From Oxytricha trifallax (taxonomy: Eukaryota > Ciliophora > Spirotrichea > Sporadotrichida > Oxytrichidae), in NCBI GenBank assembly GCA_000711775.1, contig ARYC01001179.1, positions 1 to 64,000 on the forward strand: a DNA stretch of 64,000 bases, in the 5' to 3' direction. Position numbers and translations under genes: made by a program. Each line of letters begins with the position of its first letter. Positions within the stretch are counted from its first letter, which is position 1. Below are positions 12,341-24,671 of the stretch, piece after piece. The notes under the pieces were generated by a model that saw only the letters and a list, made by a program, of their open reading frames with translations, was not told the DNA's origin and made no database searches.

Positions 12341-12646
12341 AATCTTAAGTTTAAGACAAATGATTATAACTGTGGTTGATTAGATTGATTAATAGTTAAG
12401 TTAAATTTAAAGTTAATAGTAGTAATCAAGACTTAATCACAAACCACCTAAATGAACAATGGTGAAGGTTAGTTGTATACTCTGACTTTCATGTTCAGAC
12501 TAGTCACGACTACTCTCAATCAACCTAGTCTTCGACTATAGTCTTTATTAATAGTCGCTTAGTCGCATTTTCGCATTAATAAACGTGTGTCAATTCACTA
12601 TAAACTCATAGACTAAGCATGAATTGGGGTTTTGGGGTTTTGGGGT
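12341..12646. repeat. Right terminal inverted repeat of TBE copy A, 306 bp
   Basis: Same repeat as the others with one base missing in an A run (near 12410). Ends in telomere-like G4T4 repeat and T, followed by target AAT at 12647-12649 and unique host sequence. Confidence 0.95.
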
Positions 12647-12649
12647 AAT

Positions 12650-13640
12650 GTAGCTTAAAGGGTTTAAAAATAATCTCATCAATATATATATCACTTTCTT
12701 TCCTAGCGTGAGCTATTATATTAGACTTGTAAAACTTGATATTCTCTGGTTAATTAACCTATTCTCTTAATTGGTTGTCATTTTGTGTCTAACTTTCATA
12801 ACTTTGTACTTTATTTTATTTTTCCTATATACCACTCTAAGTCTAGATGCTGTAAGAGTATAACCAAGGTTTTAGTTGTTGAGTTATATCACTCGTGACG
12901 AAAGAGACAGTCCTTTTTATTACTCCAGCACCTAAGAAGAAATGACAAGTCTAATGAAAGCCTCAGGGGCATTTTGCCTCTTATTGTAAGAAATCACTTA
13001 GTTATGGGTTTCTAGTTTTTGTTGTTTTAAGAAGAACGTTTTTACCTAAGACACCGGGACGCCTAGAATATTGGAAATTTACTTAAAATTTGCTAGCCGC
13101 TTGATGTAAGACAAAGGTAGTTAAGACCCATACCTAAGAATGAATCCATAACTTACTAGCCTGTTTTACCTGTCTCATTTTTTCCATTATATTTTAGTTG
13201 TTACTTTCTATATTACTAATTAATACATTACGCTTTATAAAGAATATTTCATAATTGTCTTTCCATAAACTATGAAGCTATAACCATATGATAAATTCTT
13301 GGAAAACTATTATTAAGTTGAACTTCACTAAATATCTTAATTATGAAAATTGTAAATAAATTCAGTTATATTTTTAACAATGCATTAGAATAAGATAGAT
13401 AAAAATATATAGTTATGAAAAATCAATCATTTATACCAATTCATACCTATTTAATATACATTGAAAAAGTGTATATCCTCGTAATATCTTTTAAGCTTAA
13501 TAATTGATTGATATAAAAATAAAGAATGAATTCTACCTAGCTTCTATCGTATCTGACCGCAGCTATCACTGAGAATTAATCTGCACTCTAATTTATTTTA
13601 TATCTATTAAATTGTTAGAATTATATCTAAAACTTAAAAC
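12650..13640. other. No clear gene; possible coding or RNA patch at 12830-13180
   Basis: Host DNA next to TBE copy A. Most is AT-rich. The stretch around 12830-13180 is less AT-rich and has open minus-strand frames when TAA/TAG are read as Gln, but these are no longer than chance frames under this code and I recognise no homology. It could be an IES, a germline-limited gene or an RNA gene; nothing decides. Confidence 0.3.
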
Positions 13641-13654
13641 AGAATAATAAGTAG

Positions 13655-13845
13655 ACTATATGATGTCTGGAAAGAAATACGGATGCTAATCTTATCACAT
13701 AAATTCCACTTGCAACCAGCGTATTTGGGAAAAATTCCACATGATATGCTTGAAATCGCTAAAAATCAATTTGCCCATTCACATCATACCTCTGCTCTTA
13801 TTTAAGCTCAAGCAACTCATGTAAAAGTAAGTTAGAGTTTATTAC
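13655..13845 (+). CDS. Unrecognised coding-like segment (possible MDS)
   Basis: Plus-strand frame open with mixed residues (motif DVWKEIRML... ending ...ATHVK) and higher GC than its surroundings, then GTAAGT at 13827, a good splice donor. It may be an upstream exon/MDS of the TMEM135-like gene that follows at 14110, but I could not show the joining. No family recognised. Confidence 0.35.
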
Positions 13846-14109
13846 TGCAAGAGAAGACACATTCAATATTTTTAAATCTTGAAGTTAATTGCTTGAAATA
13901 TAGGCCCATTTAGACTTTCTTGAAATTGGTAATCAATTTAGTAATAAAAAATTAAATTTCATGTAATAAACTATAGTTATTAAGTAAATTTAAGATTATC
14001 TATTTAATAAAGGATGTTTTTAACATCCTTTGTGGTATCTATTTTCATGGTATAATGCTATGGAAGTAAACTTTTTCCCAAATCTTTCAATAAGTAAGAT
14101 ATATCTTTT

Positions 14110-14598
14110 TAGTTTTTATTACTTCACAGAATCTTTGCACATTCTATCCACTCTATTCGCTGGTATGGGTATTGCATTCGAGTAGTCTAATAAGAGAGTT
14201 GAGATTGCCTACTTCTAGCTTCCAAGAAACTGTCAAAATATTTACAATACAAAAGATAGTCGTAATCCTGTCAAGTATCTTCGAGGTTAAGATGTAAGTC
14301 ATTTCTTTAAAAAATAGCACTCTTAATCCTATAAGCAGTAAACCTGTTGTTCTAAAAATGGCTCAAATATTAAATGAATCATAACTTATCAATACTAATT
14401 ACATAGGCCTTATGCTTCGCAGTAGCAATGGGAATGATAGCAATGTGCTACAGCGAAGGTAAAAACTCCTTCACTTTAAGAGGTTTCACAGCTAAAGCTT
14501 GCAAGTATCTCTGGACTGACACTCAATCTCAAAACAACAATAAAAAGACTGATAAATTAACTCAATCAAACAATATTATATCCAATAACCAGTAATGA
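14110..14598 (+). CDS. TMEM135-like membrane protein, 3' part
   Basis: Two exons joined by a 113-nt intron (14294-14406, GTAAGT...CATAG). The joined protein has a glycine-rich membrane segment (LFAGMGIAFEQ), then RVEIAYFQLPRNCQNIY, a second hydrophobic stretch (ALCFAVAMGMIAMCYSEG) and an Asn/Lys-rich tail ending at TGA 14596. The order membrane segment, R-x-E-lx-x-Y-x-LPR, second segment resembles the carboxy-terminal half of TMEM135/Tim17-related peroxisomal and mitochondrial membrane proteins; this is from memory of the family, not a search. The 5' part is missing or interrupted by AT-rich DNA upstream. Confidence 0.5.
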
Positions 14599-14808
14599 GA
14601 AGAGTAATAGTCATCGAATATTAAGCAATAAATAAAGATATATATACATTGATCATTTGACTTTATTGTTATTAATATAATATGTTAATCTAATTATTAA
14701 TAGATATTATTTATATAGAAATACTTCACTTAATTTAATAACAAATAACTTTCTTTTATTATTATTAATCACATAACTATTTATAATTAATTAATCATAT
14801 TATTATAA

Positions 14809-15312
14809 CGGCACTTGAAATGTAAGTTCTCCATACAATGAATATTTCTATAAATTCTTAGAATATTTTTGCATTTATAACTTGATTATTTGTAGTAAAT
14901 TCAGCATTGGATTCCCATGTGAAAGATACGCAACTATTGCAAATAATTCAATAGAAGTGGACCCAGCTTATTCAGACACAAAGACTAAAAAAACAACAAT
15001 TTAGAGATAATTCATGTGAGAAGTGGCGAACAGTAGTTTTAAGATGAAGGCATTTAAACCATCTAGAGTATTCCACTTATGATTGGCAGTGAGAGTGATG
15101 TGAAGATGGAAGAGTAAGCTAATGTTAATAATAATGATGCTGAGAAGGAAGTTTAATAGGATGATAAAGTCAATGCCAAACCAGCACCTGCCTTCATGGA
15201 TGTGAGGTTTACTTGTGATGAGGATGAAGCTGGTGGCGTCAGAACAGCTATCTCATCTTTTGTTGACAATATGACTCTGATCAGTCAGACGATGTAATTG
15301 TTCGGAAATTGA
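14809..15312 (+). CDS. PCC1: Pcc1/LAGE3-like KEOPS subunit
   Basis: Pcc1 is the small dimerising subunit of KEOPS, which makes the t6A modification of tRNA. Visible here: FSIGFPCERYATIANNSIEVDP, the amino-terminal strand and 'SVDPE' region of the family, and near the end VRFTCDEDEAGGVRTAISSF then VDNMTLISQTMQLFGN with TGA at 15310, matching the family's 'LR...SFLD-L-LV-T-F-FG' helix. Between them is an unusual acidic, Gln/Asn-rich insertion of about 50 residues. An intron lies at 14822-14895 (GTAAGT...TTGTAG). A one-base frame change near 15015 means either an indel or a further small insert. The first exon upstream of 14809 is not identified. Confidence 0.62.
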
Positions 15313-15589
15313 TAGAAAAATACTAATAAAATTAATAAATATTGTAAATGGAGGTGGGCTTAATGAGTGAAAATATATTAGCTTCAATCTTTGTTTAATT
15401 CATGATAAGGCTTAATATAATAATCTTAAATGAGGTATTTTACTAAGTCATAGAATTATAAATATTTTAAATTGTCTCATTTAGGGCCCATTGGCGGAAG
15501 TGAAAATCCTTGAAGAAAGTTCTCTCTGTAAAAATTGATAATTTTATGCTTGAAAAAATATTTTAAATAAAATATATTTATTTAAATTG

Positions 15590-17580
15590 ATTCTCTCTTT
15601 ATCCTCTTAAATGTTCAGACTCCATCTTGATCTTTTATTGATTGTCAGCTCTTGAACCATTGCTACCAACTATTTTCCCAGTCATTGATTACATAGAAGC
15701 TATTCCCTGATCACCATTATTCTTAATTTCATCTGTTCCAGAATTAGAATTGTGAAAGCTTCCTCTTCTATCTTAGAAGCTACCCAAGAAGTCTACTCTC
15801 TGTCCTCTTAAATTCTAAGAGTCATTTCTTATTTACTAGGATCTGCTGTTGTTTCTATTCTGAGAATTATTCATTTGATGATGATGAGGATTTGTTCTTC
15901 CGAAATCATCTTGCTGAATATCACTGTTATTACTGCTGCTAGATGAATTTGGAGATTCATCTCTGTTGTTACTATGTGATGATGCATATGGGTTTATTTT
16001 TTCTACTGCTCTAAAAGGAGATACGGAAACTAACATAACTGTGTCACTCTTCAAGTCTTATATTGACTAAGCATTATTGTGTTCAGAGAAGGATCTCTTT
16101 AAGCTTTTTCCTTTTTAAGAGTAGTGATATTCTTTCTTATAGTCTCTCTGAATTTAGTATGGTCTTAATTCATGCTACTTCAATGTCTCTTCTAAAGGTT
16201 TAAGAGTATTTTCAATACCACCTAGGCTTTCAATGACTGTCTATGGTACTTAATTTTTTGTTGTTATTGATCTGTAAAATCCTGGCCCATATTAACCAGG
16301 ATTACCTGGCATGCCACCATATAGTGATTGAGCTGATTGTTGATTTAAGGGGTGATGTATTGTATTTGCTGGAACAATTTGAGAGTTCATTTAAGAAAGT
16401 GATGGGTTAGCATAGAGCGATACTGGTTGATGATAAATTTACTAGGCTTGAGAATATACTCCTCTTTAAGAAAGACTTGGACCCTAAGCTGTATTTACTG
16501 GCTAATTCTTTATGTTATTTAATGCCTACGGATTGAAAGTATGTGAGTAAAATACAAAATTAAAATTGCTACAAATATTCATTAATAAAATATTTACTGA
16601 TTTTTAATAGGTTTTTGTTGCTAAGTTTAATTATGATACTACTGTTAACGAAGACAGAAGGTGGTTTTTATATAGTATGAGCGCTAGTGAGATTGAAGCC
16701 AGTATTGAGTGAGTTAACATTAGTATTGTAAAATTAATTACTCATCAAATGTTTGTACCTTTCATATTGCACATCAGGGTTCTTCAAATCATAGTCATTC
16801 AATTGCAGTTATGGTTGTTGCCCAGTCTGCTTTCCAGGACTATTGCCTTTTTTTTAAGTATCTCATAGGTTCTCCTAAAGGGTTTGATTCTAATCTTTGC
16901 CGACCAGCAACAAATCTCTGTAGATAAGGTGGATTGTTTCCTAAAGGTCTAAGACTCCATATATTTACCATGTGTGTCAATAGCAGTTGCTTGATATCCA
17001 TTAATTCCACCTTGATGATAAGATTGATTATGCATTTTACTATTCATTTGTCCATTTTGATTCTGTAAATGTTATAAATTCATATTCATTTCAGCCATTT
17101 AGTTTTGTGAATTTTCTTTGTTGACTACTAGATCAAAGAAAGAGTTCATCATTGGGTTTACAGTCCCATAATGATGTTGCATGTACTGCATTTGTTGTTA
17201 CTACTGTAATACTTATTGCTGTTATTAAACTGATTGATGTGAATAAGCTTGTTAGCATTTAAATTTATTTCATGTACCTGGTCAATGTGATCTTTTGTCT
17301 ATCCTTTATCACTCTCTTCCTAGAATATTATTTTATTGCTAGTTCGTGTTAATTCACTTTATCAAACTTACTTTTGGAGTCTTGGAATGGTTTTGGTAGG
17401 AAATCAGGAAACTGTTGGTATGGCGGTTGAGTTATATTCTGTTTTTAATAGTAGTTTTTCTCGAGAGATTTCATATAGGAATCAAAGTCATCTCTGTTTT
17501 GGAAGTCGACCAAGTCTTTCAATAATCCTTATTTTGCTTCATCAAAGTATGAATCTATGTTTTGAAAATAAAGCCAAACA
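15590..17580 (-). CDS. Unrecognised Q/N/S-rich protein
   Basis: Minus-strand frames are open over long stretches when TAA/TAG are Gln. From the 5' side: FQNIDSYFDEAKQGLLKDL, PYQQFPDFLPKPFQDSK, then low-complexity regions rich in Gln, Asn, Ser and His (for example PYASSHSNNRDESPN and DIQQDDFGRTNPHHHQ at 15836-16054). Plus-strand ORFs here are shadows. The frame changes several times and AT-rich stretches (16540-16640, 17240-17330) look like IESs. No conserved domain recognised; such proteins are often regulatory or RNA-binding, but that is only a guess. The 3' end is uncertain. Confidence 0.5.
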
Positions 17581-17589
17581 GAAAATTTG

Positions 17590-18539
17590 AGATCAATGAT
17601 AATATTATAATGTTATATATATATATTTTATTAATTTTGTCAACCCCTTTAAAATATGAGTGAAATTTATCTATGGATGATAGCTCTTAATAAGAACCTT
17701 GGTTTTAGAAAGCTTCTTGTAGAGCGTTATGAAAGGAATGCATTTATTATTTTTATTTGAATTTAGAAGTTTTAATTGTTATAAATTTTTAAAATATGTG
17801 CATTTAACAATTAATGATTGGGAAAGATAGTTTATTAAGAATTTTTAACTCTGTTTAATTTTATTATAAGTTTAGGCTAATCTGAAAATATAAACAGTGC
17901 AATTTTTATCTCTAATATAGTGCAAGAGATTTGCTTTATTTAGGTTGCTTTAAAAAATTTTAAATCAATCATAAATTAAAATTATATATATTTGCTTGAA
18001 CTATCACGAGAGCGCAAAATAATAGTTAAACTTTGTTAATTGAATGTCATAAAATAAAGTGCATTTGTTCCTCATCAAAATGCACAAGACAGTCCACTAA
18101 GATGTAGCCAGCTTACATTCTGTTTGCAAGGTTGTTGCCTGGCATCAGCTTGGATTTTTATTGCCTGTTTTCTAATTCGTATACCCCACTACTGATTTTA
18201 GTTATTTTCATGTTTCTGAAGCATTTTAATATATTATTACTGCAAAAATAAAATGACTAAAAATATTAAATAGCAATTAATAGCTATTATAATTATAGGT
18301 CTTGCTGCGAAATGAAGAATTATTGCTAGGTTTAATTAAAATTGGGTTATCTGTCCACATTAAATATTTATTTAGATATTTTTAAAAGTAATACTTGATT
18401 TGATATAGTAAAATTATATTGGTATCGATTGATATAAGCATTCATTTCTTTCCCCCGTAAAAATAAATATAGATTATTTAAATACAAATGTTATTTCAAG
18501 AGGAAATATTAAATCACAATAATTGTAAATTATGATAAA
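17590..18539. other. AT-rich intergenic or IES DNA, no gene seen
   Basis: Strongly AT-rich with one short open frame at 18080-18256 (plus strand, 58 codons, starting MHKTVHQDV) that has no recognised similarity and is not longer than expected by chance with TGA as sole stop. Confidence 0.5.
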
Positions 18540-21494
18540 TCATCTTAATATTTTTATTTAAATTATATTAAGCAATAATATATAAATTAATAAATATTTA
18601 ACAATAAATTTTTAGTCTTCAATTGACTTATAAAGTGCTTGATCTAAATCATCATAGTGCGATTCATTAGTCTATAGAATCTGTTAATTAGAATCTTTCA
18701 TAATTGACTTGCTGACTTATGAATTAAATGATTCATTGACCATGCTTGAGGACCTTGCCATCATCCCACTTGATTAGTCCTATTTGAAGTTAAAACTCTA
18801 AGAATGAGATTTGTTAAAGTTCATCTCATTTGACTTGCTTCCTCCTTCTTATTTCTAATAGTACACAAAAATTTCATTTATATCGTTGTTAAGAGTACGA
18901 CTTTGTTTCTGTAAATTACTTAGTTTACGTTCTAAAGAAAATATTTCACTCTGAGTTTTGCAGAATCTCTTCATCAGAAAAACATATTAACGTATATTTT
19001 ATTTATTAGTGTAATTTTTTAATATGATAGAAAGTTTGAGCTTATCTTTTAAAAGCAACTAATTTTTATTGAACATAGCCTAATAAGACCCTTTCATCCC
19101 AAAATATTTTCCTAGTAAATTCTTGCAATTCAAATAACCTTTTAATGCTCATCCATGCTATCAATTAGCTTTAGATTGTTAGCATAATTCATATTTCTAA
19201 TCTCCAGGCTATTTGTTGTTCCAGAATTTATTTTATTATCAATTGGAGTCATATGTATGTTACTTAAGTTGATCAATGGATTTGAAAATATTAAACTTAA
19301 ACTCTATCTTTGTCTTAATATTTAATCTAATTATGAGCAAATATTAGTCACTTAGTCCAACATTTGAGAAATGTTCTGTAGTTTTGTTTATGATTAAGTT
19401 TGTGATTCTTCAAGCATTATCACATAAATTTGCCTTTGATTGTGCATTATACTTGTTTCTAATTTCATGTGGAAGTATTTCAAGTTGAAAATTTGAGTAA
19501 GTACGTTTATGAATTCTTGTACAAGCCAATCTTATTCGCTTAAGTCTTAATCTTCACTTATGCTAATGCTAGCTACGTTTTATGTTTCAGCCCACATCTC
19601 AAAATTTTACTCAATTTCCAGGATTTAATCGAAAAGAATTTTATGTTTCTCTATAAGTATTTAAGTCCATGTTAGCATCCGCTCATTTTTCACATTTTAG
19701 AGTTCATCATTAGAAGTATTTAACTCGATTTATTTGAGCGGATTTAGATTTCTTATGTATTGCAGTTATGTTTAGAGATTTTAGTTTAAGATTAACATGG
19801 ACTTTTTAACTTTTTCTATATTATTTTGGTATTTCGTTTGTAAAATTTTTATGTTTACTCTAAAACCGAAGCCTCCAAGCATTACGAATTGTTTGATAAT
19901 TGAAAAACCCTCATCAAACACATTCTTTGTCACATCATTAAAATATAAGATTAAATCGTTGCAATCTTTATGGATTGATGTTAATTAAGTCATGATAGAC
20001 TCTATTTATTCAAGATCATCTAGGTTTAGTTCTTTGATTTTTGAAATTCTTTCAATGCTTTATTTACATTCTTCTATTTATTCCAAGTATTTCCTTATAT
20101 TGAATTAGAATCTTGCAATGCTTTAAATAGGAATAACCGCACCAGTTTGAGAGTTATTACTGCTAGAAGTTTATTCATTTTTAAGCAAGCTATCACACAG
20201 TTTCTTATTATGCTTAATCAATCTTTCACACAACTGTAGCTCTTGCTATATTATCATAACGTTTTTACAAATTTCTAATAAATGACAACCATCATGATAA
20301 CTCAATTATAGCTCACAGCTCTTCTCTTAAAGTCTGTAAAGCGTAATCTCAAGTTTATTTATTACATCTTGTGATTCTTTGTGATAGCTATCTATTTCAT
20401 AAATATCGAATTCATTAATCTCTAAGCGTTTAGTTTTTAGTTCTGTTAGCCTTTAAATTTATTTCTAGAGTGATTTTTCAGCTTACTCACATCTCATGCT
20501 GCACTTAGCTAGTAATTATATTAGGTTGCCTAAGTCGTTCATTTCACACTCCTTCTCCTCGTCTTCAAACGAATCTTAAAAAATGCTGCTGCTTTGTCTT
20601 CCGAGATCGAAGCTACTCTCATCATGAGAGTTACATGTACTGCGAGCATTCTAAAATATATTACTTCCATCATTCACTTGACAACAGGTGGATTAAATAA
20701 TTAAGCATATTTTATTAAAGTAAGCAATCATAGCTTTTAGTTTGACTTCTTAGTCTTAAATATCTGCTATCTTTAAACTTCGTGTTTATCTTGTTAAGCT
20801 ATGTCTTCTCTGAGTTTTTGCATCTTTTCATGCTATTTTACGAAATTTTCCCATTTTAACTTCTAAATTTAAGCTTCTTCTTCCCCCACGTCTTAGTTGT
20901 TTTACCATGTCTGAGATAATTATATAGATTACCTCGATTTAAGATTTAATGTCTTATTCTGATGAGGCTGATTGTCTTAAATTGAGATTTATCTTTCATA
21001 GTTCCTCAAAAGCTATTCAAAAAAATGAGAAACTTTTATAAACGCATTTAACATATCAATTATTATTCCCCTGGAGTTAGGCCTAATGTATTATCAGAAT
21101 CGTGGTTCTTATGTGATAATGTTGGACTAGTTTGATTAAAATTAATGGCAACAATATTCTAAGTATTTTATCCCTCATTACACTGCTTGCACTCATCACA
21201 TCATTTATGCCTGAGTTTCCCGCACCTGTATTCTATCTTTTTATTTTTCCATAACTTTATTTATTTATAGAATAATACTAATCTCTCCATTAAATTATAT
21301 CTTATAACTTTGAGTATTATGAGGTTATCCACATGCTCTATTCTAGCTTTTGCTTACTGCTTTCTTTGTTAGATCTGTAGAAAAACCTAATTTTCATCGC
21401 TTAGCGCCCACTCTATTAAAAGTAGAGTGTTTAAGATTTCTTTGCATTAATTCGGTGGAGGAGTGATCCCTTAGTTACCACCTGATGACGACAT
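18540..21494 (-). CDS. Unrecognised coiled-coil protein
   Basis: Start chosen at the ATG at 21494, giving MSSSGGNQGITPPPN, followed by a Gln/Lys/Glu-rich region. Long stretches have heptad character, for example EMNDLGNLIQLLAKCSMRC and QAEKSLQKQIQRLTELKTKR (around 20540-20430), LEITLYRLQEKSCELQLSY, and LMKRFCKTQSEIFSLERKL near the 3' end; the tail is Ser/Asn/Gln-rich. Last in-frame TGA lies at 18540. Interruptions near 21060, 20700 and 19000 are AT-rich and probably IESs. It could be a cytoskeletal or centrosomal-type protein, but no family is recognised. Confidence 0.6.
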
Positions 21495-22270
21495 ACTATT
21501 GTTTCATAAAATGTTAATAATTTTATAATCTAAGCTTAATAAAAAATTATTATCAATGGCAATAATAATATTATTGATAAGTGAATTCTGACAACTTATT
21601 TCTTATTTGGTTTCTACTAGTAGGTACTCAAAGTCCTCGATTGTATGTAAACCTGAATTCAGCTTAGAATCTAAGAATTTGAGATGAGTCGCTAAGTCTG
21701 AAAGCCTCGGGTCTTTCATCATTGAAGAATTCTAAAAGCTGAATATTGAGCTATTTGCAAACAATATTTTGCTAGTATTTATTTTATTTTAAATTTATTT
21801 AAATCAAGCTTATTTTGAGTAAAATTATTACAATTTGCATTAGTAGTTTTAGCATCACAATTACAGAGAGCACCCATTGAGAAAATAAATATTAAAAGAT
21901 TATTATAAATTTGTAATAAGTTTAAACATAAATTGAATTTAACTCATTTAATGCAATTTAAGATGAAATAATGTTATTTGTATAGTAGACATTAAGCTTA
22001 GTTTTGCTATTTAATCATTTATAATTAACTAAGGTTAATTAATTTAAAAAGGGAAGGGGTTAATATATAAATTAAGCAAGATTAATAATTATGCTTCTAA
22101 ATTAGATCAGAGATAATGTCCTAGAATAATATTTATGAAATTATAATAGTAACCATTATTTAGACTGTTATTCACTCTCTTTTTATGGTTATTTGAAGGA
22201 TATTATTATTATTCTTATTAAGTAGATTAAGTTAATTTATTCTGAGATTTAATTTAATTTGTAATTAAAA
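21495..22270. other. AT-rich intergenic DNA between divergent genes
   Basis: Separates the coiled-coil gene (minus) from the gene starting at 22271 (plus). About 21600-21760 is somewhat richer in GC but has no recognised content. Confidence 0.5.
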
Positions 22271-24566
22271 ATGATATCTTCCACTCAATATTCACAAGAC
22301 CATTTAACAATAAGAATTGCAACCCCTCAATTTATTAGACAGTAGCTATCACAGAATAGGGACTCTGATGTCATGCCTTTCAATCAAAGCTAGTCGATCT
22401 TATCTTACTCCCACTAATAACTATAAAATTAGAACGTGAATAAATAAGGAGCTATTGCTAATTAGGTTTTGTTAAATAAGCAATAAATTTAACAATCATC
22501 TTACAGAGATGGCAGCAAATAACCAGAGTAAACCAAATTAAACGTTAATGACCTAAAAAATGATCATAATACTGTCGGAAGCATCATAAGTTAAAATAAT
22601 GCAAACTTATTAATACCATTAGTACCACATTAGTCTCTCTTTAGTTTCGAGAATAATGGGAAGCTGATTATAAATGCTAGAACTATATAAAAAATCATAC
22701 TCAATCCAATGGTTTATAAATTTAAGGCAATTTCATATCTACTTAAGAATCACAACTGCATTAACTGAAGAAGAAATAGAAGGTAAGTCTTCTGTTGAAA
22801 TAAAAACAACAACTTGTCAACTTATAGAAATAAAATGATAAGCAAGTATTATCTTAGAAGTCAAGCTAAAAGTAAAAATCTCAGTCGTAAGGGAATTTAT
22901 TGAACAAGCAATTAACATTAAAGCAATAGATTTATAAAGCTAGAAAACAATCAATTTTTAATTCGATTAAAATGATAACCGCAAGCTTTTGCATGAAACT
23001 TTGTAGTACTAGTAGAAATTGTATTATTAGTAACAAGATTTAGATGAAATGAATAAAAAGAGACATTTTGATATAGATCCTTATACTGGGTGCTTTGTTC
23101 AGAAATAAGTGTATAAGCAGAAAAAGCCCAATCTATTTGGCTTGAAAATACTTAACTCTAAGCTTTAGTTAATTGAGAAAATGCTTGAACTTAACAGCCG
23201 TAGAGAATCTATAGAAAATAAAAAAGATGTGCATTCTATTATCAAAATTTAAATCGCAAGATTTTAGTGAGAGATTAGTTAGATGGTGGACAGCCTTAAT
23301 AATTCTATGTCAACTAAAATCCCACTATCAATATAAATATTAATGATACTGAAGATAACAATACTTACACACTACAAAATACTGTAATAAATAATCCAAC
23401 GATTAACTCTACAATCTCTTAGGAAAGGCCTAATAATTATTAAGTAATATCCCCATCACAGTAGTATTTGAAAATTATAAATCTTTCCAATCATTAATCG
23501 ATTAACAGCCTGATTAAAATCTCAAGAACTACTGCTTAAGAAGGACTCTTGCTTAAGATTCACTTTAGTAATACAGTCATTAGAAATCTGAAGTTTCAAC
23601 ATAGATCTTTGATTTACAAATAGCATTATTAAAAAAATAAAGAAAGTAGATTTAATCATAATAAAATATCCTTAAATCTTCTTAGTCGTAGTATAACTTA
23701 CAAAATTCCTGCTAAAACTAACATCCTTCTACAAATCAAAACATAAATTTAATGTTAAGCGATATTCACTAATCTGAGTTTCATAGTATGGCAGAGAAAT
23801 AAAAGAAGGTGTTTACACCAACCTAGCATATGAGCTACAGAAGGAAGAATTAATAGTGCAGGTTGTCGCATTTTAAAGTTTAGTCACAATTTGACTTGTA
23901 AAATTAAGTCATCATGAAAATCAGTATAAATGAGATTCTAGATAGAAACTTTTAGAAGAGAATAGAAAATCAAGATTAAAACGAGGCTTAAATTGATTAT
24001 ACTGCTGAGTAAGCAGGTCAGATCATCACATAATACCAAGCGAGCTAACCAATATACTCACATAATAAAGAGTAAAGCAATATTTTATTTCATAAAGTAG
24101 CAGTATTCTATATAGAAAATCTCCCTAGAAAACAAGTATATATTTGGCTTAACTCTCTCTAACTTAAAGTCACAGTAGCATGTTAAATTGCATGAAAAGC
24201 AATAAACTAATTTAACAACAGCAATTTAATATTATCCAGACTAATCTAAAAAGCAGCAATTTTCTTGCCAAAACTACCATTGATGCTCCCAATAATTATC
24301 ATTAAAAATTACCTCACTTGTAATTATATAAAACTGGGAATATACAAAGCATGAAATAGCTACCTCGATTAAGTGATTAAAATAATATAATGAATGAAAT
24401 TGCTGGCATTATAATGCGCAGTAATCCATACTAATCTATACTAATGGATAATAACAGTAAAATTGCTACAGTCCCAAGATAAAACTTAATATAACTTTAA
24501 ATAAAACACTATTTAATACTAATAACTGAGAGCATTCTTTATTTCTTAATTTATTTCAATCAATGA
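22271..24566 (+). CDS. Unrecognised Gln/Asn-rich protein
   Basis: Starts at ATG 22271 (MISSTQYSQDHLTIRIA) and is open with many TAA/TAG Gln codons. Notable parts: SLFSFENNGKLIINARTIQK, a possible splice donor GTAAGT at 22781, a lysine-rich segment KKRHFDIDPYTGCFVQKQ around 23050, and a tail MKQLPRLSDQNNIMNEIAG near 24350. The frame changes near 22760 and again downstream, probably at introns, IESs or indels. Last TGA at 24564. No known domain seen. Confidence 0.5.
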
Positions 24567-24671
24567 TTCCACATAATTTAAGAAAGATTTTGTTTCATTA
24601 TAAAGATGATTGTAGGTAAATATTTGTATTTAAGTTAATATAAAGAATATAAACTACTATATGAATTACTT

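Larger units (their letters stand above)
7863..12646 (+). mobile_element. TBE transposon, copy A (outermost of the nested stack)
   Basis: 4784 bp, the same length as copy B, again starting at ATTGGTGG. Its right end (12646) is followed by AAT and then unique DNA, so this is the copy inserted in host sequence; AAT fits the ANT target known for TBEs. The zinc-finger/kinase gene is full length, while the transposase and 22-kDa genes are damaged. Confidence 0.93.

Noticed and set aside
18080..18256. 58-codon plus-strand frame (MHKTVHQDV...) as a gene
   Set aside because: Length is within chance for AT-rich DNA with one stop codon, and no similarity is recognised.
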